Source of the DNA: Planctomycetota bacterium
GTDB lineage: Bacteria > Planctomycetota > Planctomycetia > Pirellulales > JADFKK01
DNA length: 38,243 nucleotides
Assembly: GCA_022564995.1 (NCBI GenBank)
Contig: JADFKK010000035.1
Coordinates: forward strand, 1-38,243
Direction: 5' to 3'
Both the position numbers and the translations under genes were made by a program. This document shows, piece by piece, positions 32,366 through 38,243 of the stretch. The notes under the pieces were generated by a model that worked only from the letters and a program-made list of their open reading frames with translations, was not told where the DNA came from and did no database searches. The first letter of the stretch is position 1, and every line of letters begins with the position of its first letter.

Positions 32366-33877
32366 ATGATCAGCCACCTAAAGATCACTCTCGTCGCGAT
32401 TGCACTGCTGTTGGCCGTCGGTCTGTCGGCGAGTCGTGTTTCGTTGGCACAAGGTCCGCCGCGCGGCCCGTTTGGCCGGCGTGGCCCGCCACCGCTTTCG
32501 GAAATACTTCGCCACGCGGACCGCAACCGCAACGGAACGATCGAGCCGCACGAACTGCAAGGCGGGGCGGGCGAACACATCAAGCGCCTTGCCCGCGAGA
32601 AGCGGATCGACCTTTCGCGGCCCGTTTCGATCGACCAACTCGCCAGATCGCTCGAAGGCCGCCGTGACGACCGCCGCCGCAGCAGTCGCAGTCGGTCGCT
32701 GGCCACCGAAGACGATTACGGTCGAGCGCTGCCGCCCGGCTTTGGCAGTGATGCAGATAACGAAGTGGTCGCAGGCCTGGAGCCGGTGCTGGGGTTCGGC
32801 AACGACGCGGAGACGTATGCGGTGAAAATTGTCGATTCGGATCGCCGCAGCGCCGAAGAGCGTTTTCGTCGCTACGATTCCAACCACGACGGGTATCTGT
32901 CGAGCGAGGAATTGCGCCGTGGTCGTTGGAGCGACGATCCGCTCAAGTACGATCGTAACCGCGACGGGCGGCTGTCGAAGTCTGAGATGGCGGTTCGTTA
33001 CGCGCAGCGGCGATTGCGTGAGGAGGAGCGACGGCGCGAGGAAGAGAAGCGGCGGAGTGGTGACGGACAGCGGCGCGATGGTGGTCGCGATTCACGCGGC
33101 GGCGACGACTCGCGCACCAGACGCATCGTAGATTACACCTTCGGCCGTTACGACCGTAACAAGAACGGCCGGCTCGATCGCGACGAATGGGGCTCGATGC
33201 GAACCAACCCGGCCGACGCGGATACCGATCACAACAATACGATCACTCGCGAGGAATACACGCGTTGGACAGCGAAGCGAAGCTCAGGTCGGTCGTGGGG
33301 CGGCTGGGGTTCGAGGCGAACCGAGTCAAGAAGCTCCGAACGCTCGAATCGCGATTCGGAGCGGCGCATCTATTCTTACGTTGCGCCACACGATCGCCTG
33401 CCCCGCGGCCTGGACTCGTGGTTCATTGAGGCCGACGCCAATCGCGACGGCCAGGTGGCGATGGCCGAGTTCGCCACCTCGTTCGATGCAGCGGTGGTGA
33501 AGAATTTCCGCGAGTTCGATCTCAACAACGACGGGATCATCACGCCGCAGGAATTTCTGGCCGCCGACAAGGACGGCGCCAAGTACGGAGGCGGCTCGCG
33601 GCGTTCCACGGCGCCGCGCGTGGAAAAATCATCGCCGCTCACGTCCCGTCCGCAGCCCAAACCGGTCGCTTCCGCACCAGCCTCTTCAGCACCGGTAAAA
33701 ATCAGCGCAGCTCATCAGGCGATCTACCGCAAGCTGTTCGACAAGTTCGACACCAACCGAGACGGCGCGCTGGTCGAGGACGAATGGTCCAAGATGAGCC
33801 GGCCGCCCAAGGACGCCGACGGCAACGGCCGCATCACGCTCGGCGAATTCATTTCGTGGTCGACACGCCGGAAGTAG
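32366..33877 (+). CDS. Exported protein with nine EF-hand-type calcium loops
   Basis: A 503-residue secreted protein. Signal peptide about 1-28 (MISHLKITLVAIALLLAVGLSA ... VSLAQ). Nine DxNxDG-type loops can be read: DRNRNGTIEPHE, DSNHDGYLSSEE, DRNRDGRLSKSE, DRNKNGRLDRDE, DTDHNNTITREE, DANRDGQVAMAE, DLNNDGIITPQE, DTNRDGALVEDE and DADGNGRITLGE, most followed by a glutamate at the last chelating position. Between them are Arg/Ser/Glu-rich stretches (RRLREEERRREEEKRR and others) of low complexity. A calcium-binding scaffold or adhesion role is plausible. I chose ATG 32366 for the signal peptide; an upstream in-frame extension begins inside the foldback element. Confidence 0.85.
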   Translation: MISHLKITLVAIALLLAVGLSASRVSLAQGPPRGPFGRRGPPPLSEILRHADRNRNGTIEPHELQGGAGEHIKRLAREKRIDLSRPVSIDQLARSLEGRRDDRRRSSRSRSLATEDDYGRALPPGFGSDADNEVVAGLEPVLGFGNDAETYAVKIVDSDRRSAEERFRRYDSNHDGYLSSEELRRGRWSDDPLKYDRNRDGRLSKSEMAVRYAQRRLREEERRREEEKRRSGDGQRRDGGRDSRGGDDSRTRRIVDYTFGRYDRNKNGRLDRDEWGSMRTNPADADTDHNNTITREEYTRWTAKRSSGRSWGGWGSRRTESRSSERSNRDSERRIYSYVAPHDRLPRGLDSWFIEADANRDGQVAMAEFATSFDAAVVKNFREFDLNNDGIITPQEFLAADKDGAKYGGGSRRSTAPRVEKSSPLTSRPQPKPVASAPASSAPVKISAAHQAIYRKLFDKFDTNRDGALVEDEWSKMSRPPKDADGNGRITLGEFISWSTRRK

Positions 33878-33888
33878 AGCGGTTGACC

Positions 33889-34911
33889 CTACGGGCTTTG
33901 CCGGAGCAATTCCAGCACCGCCTCGATGTCGGCGGGCAAAGGCGCTTCGATGCACAGGGGCTTACCGCTGATCGGGTGCAAGAGCTTCAAACTCCGGGCG
34001 TGCAGAGCTTGGCGATCCAGCGCGACGTGATCCTCGTTGATGGCGTCCTCGTTGATCGTGTCCTCGTTGATCGTCGCGCCCAACTCCCCGTGCGTTATCT
34101 TCGACCGGCCGCCGTAGAGCTTGTCGCAGAGGACCGGCAGGCCGACGTGGGCGAGATGGACGCGGATTTGGTGGGTGCGGCCGGTTTTTGGCGAGACGCG
34201 CAGTAGGGCGTAGCCAGCAAATCGCTCGACCACCTCGTAGAAGGTTTCGGCCCGCCGGGCGGCATGATGTTGGCGGCGAATGGCCATCTTTTGGCGCTGG
34301 TACGGATGGGGTCCGATCGGCTCGTCGATCCGGTCGCGGTCGCGGTCGGGCCGGCCAACCACGATGGCGACGTACTCTTTCTCGGTCGTGCGGGCCTCAA
34401 ATTGCTTGGCCAGCGCGAGGTGGGCCTCGTCGGTTTTGGCTACGACGATGACGCCGCTCGTGTCGCGGTCGAGGCGATGAACAATGCCCGGCCGCGTGGG
34501 GCCGCCAGCCTGGCTAAGCTGCTCGAAGTGAAATCGCAGGGCCGCCGCGAGTGTGCCCGACCAGTGACCTTTGCTCGGGTGGACGACCATGCCGGGCGGC
34601 TTGTTGACGACGGCCATGGCGTCGTCTTCGTAGAGAATGTCCAGCGGAATATCTTCGGCCTGCGGCCCTTCGCGGGGTAGCTCGGGCAACGTGATGCGAA
34701 TGTGCTGTCCGACCCGCAGGCGATGGGCCGACTTGGTGCGAGCTTCGTCGACTAGCACGCCGCCGGCGTTGATTACCTTGCGCAGATGAACGCGGCTGTG
34801 AGTAGGAAGCTGGCGGGCGAGATAGGCGTCGAGCCGCTGCCCCCCGTCCTCGTCGGACACGACAAGATGAATCGGCTCGGCAGCAGGTTCGTCGGACGAC
34901 ATGGGCAGCAT
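33889..34911 (-). CDS. rluD: RluA/RluD-family pseudouridine synthase
   Basis: A 340-residue enzyme that converts specific uridines in 23S rRNA to pseudouridine. N-terminal S4 RNA-binding domain (about 20-80: QRLDAYLARQL ... RVHLRKVINAGGVLVDE), then the catalytic domain with HRLDRDTSGVIVVAK, whose Asp is the nucleophile. The family C-terminal RVHLAHVGLPVLCDKLYGG is present. Close to the C-terminus a 15-bp tandem triplication (34031-34075) encodes INED-like repeats (GATINEDTINEDAINEDH). The gene is 11 bp from the convergent EF-hand stop and 35 bp after the TPR gene, with which it probably forms an operon. The precise RluA/RluC/RluD branch is tentative. Confidence 0.88.
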   Translation of the reverse strand: MLPMSSDEPAAEPIHLVVSDEDGGQRLDAYLARQLPTHSRVHLRKVINAGGVLVDEARTKSAHRLRVGQHIRITLPELPREGPQAEDIPLDILYEDDAMAVVNKPPGMVVHPSKGHWSGTLAAALRFHFEQLSQAGGPTRPGIVHRLDRDTSGVIVVAKTDEAHLALAKQFEARTTEKEYVAIVVGRPDRDRDRIDEPIGPHPYQRQKMAIRRQHHAARRAETFYEVVERFAGYALLRVSPKTGRTHQIRVHLAHVGLPVLCDKLYGGRSKITHGELGATINEDTINEDAINEDHVALDRQALHARSLKLLHPISGKPLCIEAPLPADIEAVLELLRQSP

Positions 34912-34946
34912 GACGATCCAGAGAGTGCGAAGAGGCGCGGCCTCAG

Positions 34947-35954
34947 TTACTTTGGCGCCGCTGGCACAGATTCTTTCGATGCCGGAGGTTTCGCGGCGTC
35001 GTCCGGCTTACTAGCATCCGGTTTATTTGTGTCTGGCTTATTTGTGTCTGGCTTGCCCGTGCCCGGCGGTGTCGTGGAGGCTGGCACCGTTTGTTTGGGC
35101 TGCGGCGTGGCGGGATCGTCCTTGGCCGGCTTCTCCTTGGGCGAGGAATCGGATGGCGTGAGCAGATCCTTTAGCCCGGAATGCTCGTTGTCTGACGGGT
35201 CAAACAGCTTGAGAAAGTCGGGGAGCTTGGGCTTTGCATCCTCTTTCGTCCCATTCGAGCCGCGATCCAAGCCACCCAGCGGATTCACCTGACTGGCAAC
35301 CGTATTTTTCAATCCGGCGTACATCTGGGCCGCCCAAGTGTCGATCGTCTCGAGTTGCTTCCGCGCGTGGCTTGTATATGGTCCGTCGGGCCAGCGATCG
35401 ACCAGTTTTTCGTATTGCTTCTTGGCCTCGTCAAGACCGTTGCGAGATTCGTAAGCCCGCGCCAGACCGAAGACGGCCTTCTGTCGCAGCAGGTCGTCTC
35501 GGATCGGCTCGTTGGCCTCATCGAGCGCTTTGAGGACGTTTGTGTAATCTTGGATAGCACTATCCAACTCTTTCTGTCCCTTGTCCCAACTACCGATCTG
35601 CAACAGCAACCGCACGCCGCGAGCGAGTCGAAGATCGGCCGACGATACCAACGCCCATTGTCCGACCGGCTCGCCGGCTTGTTCGCCAGCCAACCGGCTC
35701 AATACGTCGAAATCGGCGTCGGGCTGCCCGCTGCGGGCGTCGATGTTGAGTCCTTCATTAAAGTAGTCGGCCCATGCTTTCTCCACGGAACTGCGCGACT
35801 GATACTCGAACCAGGTCGCAAGCCCGACGACCACACACACCGCGATCACGACGCCGACAATAATGCGTGAGTACGGCTGAACCACGGCGATCCAGCGGGC
35901 GAGGATGTCCGACAGTTCGTTTTGCTTCAATTCCTGACGGCGTTCAGTTTTCAT
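34947..35954 (-). CDS. Membrane-anchored TPR protein (YfgM-like)
   Basis: A 335-residue protein: cytoplasmic basic N-terminus (MKTERRQELKQNELSDILARW), one transmembrane helix (about 31-51, IIVGVVIAVCVVVGLATWF), TPR-like helical repeats (about 60-235, for example RQKAVFGLARAYESRNGLDEAKKQYEKLVDRWPDGPY) and a Pro/Lys/Asp-rich tail with NKPDT repeats. The arrangement resembles YfgM/BamD-type periplasmic TPR proteins that act as chaperone partners. A 56-residue longer frame exists but it is the translation of the foldback element at 35983. The RluD gene follows on the same strand. Confidence 0.8.
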   Translation of the reverse strand: MKTERRQELKQNELSDILARWIAVVQPYSRIIVGVVIAVCVVVGLATWFEYQSRSSVEKAWADYFNEGLNIDARSGQPDADFDVLSRLAGEQAGEPVGQWALVSSADLRLARGVRLLLQIGSWDKGQKELDSAIQDYTNVLKALDEANEPIRDDLLRQKAVFGLARAYESRNGLDEAKKQYEKLVDRWPDGPYTSHARKQLETIDTWAAQMYAGLKNTVASQVNPLGGLDRGSNGTKEDAKPKLPDFLKLFDPSDNEHSGLKDLLTPSDSSPKEKPAKDDPATPQPKQTVPASTTPPGTGKPDTNKPDTNKPDASKPDDAAKPPASKESVPAAPK

Positions 35955-35982
35955 GTTGTTGTCTACAAACGATTCGGCCTTA

Positions 35983-36057
35983 GAAAAAGGGGACAGGTAC
36001 ATTTTGCCGCAACGGCCCGGACGGTGCTTCGCACAAAATGTACCTGTCCCCTTTTTC
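35983..36057. repeat. Foldback element, 24-bp perfect arms (AAAAAGGGGAYARGT family)
   Basis: Arms 35983-36006 and 36034-36057 match at all 24 positions around a 27-bp loop. Ends read GAAAAAGGGGACAGGTAC. It lies 28 bp upstream of the TPR gene start, in its promoter region. Confidence 0.93.
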
Positions 36058-36148
36058 CACGATCGATTCTGGAAAACCGCTAAGTCCAATCCAACCCGGA
36101 GTATAGGGCCGCTGGGCGACAAACGTCAAGGCCGCGCTGGCGGCGCGA

Positions 36149-36235
36149 GAAAAAGGGGATAAGTCCAATTAAATGATCGACAGTTCGCCAAAAGGATCGT
36201 CGCCGCAACGACTAATCGGACCTATCCCCTTTTTC
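36149..36235. repeat. Foldback element, 23-bp arms (AAAAAGGGGAYARGT family)
   Basis: Arms 36149-36171 and 36213-36235 match at 21 of 23 positions around a 41-bp loop. The ends equal those of the 17955 copy (GAAAAAGGGGATAAGTCC) but the loop is unrelated. It is 91 bp from the previous element and 28 bp before the helicase ATG. Confidence 0.9.
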
Positions 36236-36263
36236 AATCCAACCGCGATGGTAACATGCCACA

Positions 36264-38243
36264 ATGGCACACGACCTGAATCCCCCGCAGCGAGAGGCGG
36301 TCTCGACGCTCTCCGGCCCGCTGTTGGTATTGGCCGGGGCGGGCACGGGGAAAACTCGCGTGGTGACCTACCGCATCGCCCGGCTTATCAAACAGGGTAT
36401 TCGGCCAAGCCGCATTTTGGCGGTCACGTTTACCAACAAGGCGGCCAGCGAAATGCAGCAGCGCTGCGCGGCGTTGTTGGGGCGGCGGCAGGAAGAGAAG
36501 CCGGAAATCTCCACGTTTCATTCGCTCTGTGTGCGGATCTTGCGCCGGCAGATCGACGCGCTGGGCTATCCCAAACAATTCGCCATCTACGACCGTGGCG
36601 ATCAAGAGGGGCTGGCCCGCGCGGCGCTGCGAGAATTGCGGATTGCCAACGAGAGCCTGCGGCCTCGCGACTTGCTGTACTTCGTCGGTACGTGGAAGAG
36701 CCGCGGCGTCGGCCCCAACGAAGCGGCCGCGATGGCCGAGACCGATAAAGAGCATCTCGCGGCGGCCGGTTTCCGGCGATATCAAAAGTCGCTGAAGGCG
36801 GTTGGCGCGGTCGACTTCGACGACTTGCTGGTGCTGGTCGATCAACTGTTCGCCGAGTTTCCCGACGTGCGGCGCGAGGAGGCGGCCCGCTTCGATCATC
36901 TGCTGGTCGACGAGTATCAAGACACCAACATCACGCAGTATCGCATCATCAAGGCGCTGGCCCTGCCGCATCGTAATCTGTGTGTGGTCGGCGATGACGA
37001 TCAGTCGATCTACGGTTGGCGGGGCGCCGAAGTGGAGCACATTCTGCGTTTTGGGCGCGACTGGCCCGATGCCCGTGTGGTGCGGCTCGAAGACAACTAC
37101 CGTTCGACCGAAGAGATTCTGCGGGTGGCCAATCGGCTGATCGCCTTCAACAAAACGCGGCACGACAAAGTGTTGCGGGCGGCCCGGCGCGGCGGCGAGC
37201 GGCCCGCGCTGTGGCAGTTGCCGACGGAAGAGGACGAAGCCGAGGCGGTGGTCAAAGATATTAAGACGCGGCTGACCCAGAGCGGCATCGAGCCGCGCGA
37301 CTTCGCGATTTTGTTTCGCACGAACGAACAGCCGCGTGCTTTCGAGACGGCGCTGCGCGAGGCCGACGTGCCGTATGTGTTAATCGGCGGGATGTCGTTT
37401 TACGATCGCAAGGAAGTTCGCGACGTGCTGGCCTATTTGAAGGTGCTGGCCAGCGGCAAGGACGAAGTGTCGCTGCTGCGAATCATCAACACCCCGCCGC
37501 GCGGCATCGGGCAATCGTCGGTGGCCGCGTTGATGGAGGAGGCTGTCTCGCGCGGCAAGCCGCTGGGTGAGTTGCTCTCGTCGGCGAGACGCATCGACGC
37601 CGTTACAACGAAAGCGGCCGAAGCGATCGAGCGATTCTTCCGGCTGATCGAAAGTTACCGTGCCCGCGCCCGGCGTGGCGGATCGCTGGTCAAGCTGACC
37701 ACCGCCCTGATCGACGAGATCGGTTATCGCGAGGAATTGACCCGGCTCTATAAAGACCCCAAAGACCAACAGACTCGTTGGGCGGCGGTCGAAGAGGTGA
37801 TTAACGCACTGGGCGCTTACGAGCGCAAGGCCGAGCGGCCGACGATCAAGGGTTTCCTCGATCAATTGGCCCTCGAAGACCGCGACGACGACGACAAAGA
37901 TGACCAACTACGGCGAAACGCCGTGGCGCTGATGACGCTGCACAGCGCCAAGGGCCTGGAGTTTCCGCAGGTTTATCTGGTCGGCCTGGAAGAAGGCATG
38001 TTGCCGCATCGCCGCAGCGTCGAGGCCGACGAAGCAGCCATCGAAGAAGAGCGCCGGCTGTGTTACGTCGGCCTCACCCGGGCACAAGACCGGCTGACCC
38101 TCTCGCTGTCCCTCTCTCGCATGAAATGGGGCAAGCCGCGCGAGACCGACCCCAGCCGCTTCCTCTACGAACTAACCGGCCAGGCCGACAATCCGCACGC
38201 GGCCGTGCCGAAAGCGGCCCAGCGCAAGAGTTCGTCCCGCGGC
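36264..38243 (+). CDS. uvrD: UvrD/PcrA-type superfamily 1 DNA helicase (partial)
   Basis: A 3'-5' DNA helicase for repair and replication restart, open to the window end (660 codons). Motif I AGAGTGKT at residues 24-31, motif Ia VTFTNKAASEM, motif II LLVDEYQDTN, motif III VGDDDQSIYGWRGA, motif IV LEDNYRSTEEIL, motif V VALMTLHSAKGLEFP and motif VI RRLCYVGLTRAQDRL are all present. The order and spacing are those of Rep/UvrD/PcrA. The C-terminus is cut by the edge. The start ATG 36264 gives MAHDLNPPQREAV, the usual family start. Confidence 0.96.
   Translation, partial: MAHDLNPPQREAVSTLSGPLLVLAGAGTGKTRVVTYRIARLIKQGIRPSRILAVTFTNKAASEMQQRCAALLGRRQEEKPEISTFHSLCVRILRRQIDALGYPKQFAIYDRGDQEGLARAALRELRIANESLRPRDLLYFVGTWKSRGVGPNEAAAMAETDKEHLAAAGFRRYQKSLKAVGAVDFDDLLVLVDQLFAEFPDVRREEAARFDHLLVDEYQDTNITQYRIIKALALPHRNLCVVGDDDQSIYGWRGAEVEHILRFGRDWPDARVVRLEDNYRSTEEILRVANRLIAFNKTRHDKVLRAARRGGERPALWQLPTEEDEAEAVVKDIKTRLTQSGIEPRDFAILFRTNEQPRAFETALREADVPYVLIGGMSFYDRKEVRDVLAYLKVLASGKDEVSLLRIINTPPRGIGQSSVAALMEEAVSRGKPLGELLSSARRIDAVTTKAAEAIERFFRLIESYRARARRGGSLVKLTTALIDEIGYREELTRLYKDPKDQQTRWAAVEEVINALGAYERKAERPTIKGFLDQLALEDRDDDDKDDQLRRNAVALMTLHSAKGLEFPQVYLVGLEEGMLPHRRSVEADEAAIEEERRLCYVGLTRAQDRLTLSLSLSRMKWGKPRETDPSRFLYELTGQADNPHAAVPKAAQRKSSSRG

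Noticed and set aside
34947..36122. The longer 391-codon form of the TPR gene
   Set aside because: Its first 56 codons read through the foldback element at 35983-36057; the internal ATG gives a normal membrane-protein start.
36234..37163. A 309-codon minus-strand frame opposite the helicase gene
   Set aside because: The plus strand shows all seven helicase motifs in order; the antisense frame has none.

Overview
The window looks like a chromosomal segment of a planctomycete, probably of the Pirellulales type. It is GC-rich and carries several gene types typical of that phylum: a DUF1549/DUF1553 protein paired with a DUF1501 protein, a secreted protein with an LLEDRRLLAG (LEPR-XLL-like) N-terminal motif plus a dockerin-like repeat, NPYESP and FSLRAL leader motifs, and Tat-signal SMP-30 and STN-domain proteins. 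No rRNA, tRNA, CRISPR array or insertion-sequence transposase was recognised. Both edge genes (a TadG-like protein at the left, a UvrD/PcrA helicase at the right) run off the window.

Layout: 1-4839 (minus strand) is part of a tad/Flp pilus locus, in transcription order TadA ATPase, Flp-like pilin, second Flp-type prepilin, TadV prepilin peptidase, TadE-like and TadG-like proteins. 4916-6366 holds small membrane or zinc-ribbon proteins. 6504-9905 holds an isoaspartyl peptidase/asparaginase, a BshB1-like deacetylase and a fused CobL methyltransferase. 10164-11445 has a small membrane ORF and a VapBC45-like toxin-antitoxin pair. 11783-16751 is a DUF1549/1553 - metallo-beta-lactamase - DUF1501 block. 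16783-17954 is a zinc-ribbon protein plus HigBA. 18125-22584 is a tandem duplicate of a long STN-domain repeat protein, one copy split by a frameshift. Then come an ImmA/IrrE-like protein, a 1180-residue surface protein, an SMP-30 protein, sucC / four-helix-bundle protein / sucD, a nine-loop EF-hand protein, RluD, a TPR membrane protein and the helicase.

The most unusual property is in the gaps. About fifteen foldback (inverted-repeat) elements of 50-265 bp sit between genes, in at least eight sequence families. Several are concentric: one palindrome lies inside the loop of another. Several genes (tadA, the metallo-beta-lactamase gene, sucC and the four-helix-bundle gene) take their stop codon from the edge of a repeat, and the DUF1549 gene's likely ATG directly abuts one. 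A second type is heptanucleotide arrays: inverted TTAGCNN arrays bracket a four-helix-bundle gene placed exactly between sucC and sucD, and a GGGGACT array precedes the surface-protein gene.

Functionally, the tad genes would assemble a surface pilus, sucCD run the succinyl-CoA step of the TCA cycle, and the DUF1549/DUF1501 block, STN proteins, LEPR-XLL protein and EF-hand protein are exported or envelope-associated. Two type II toxin-antitoxin modules lie within 7 kb. Assignments rest on reading motifs by eye; no database search was run.
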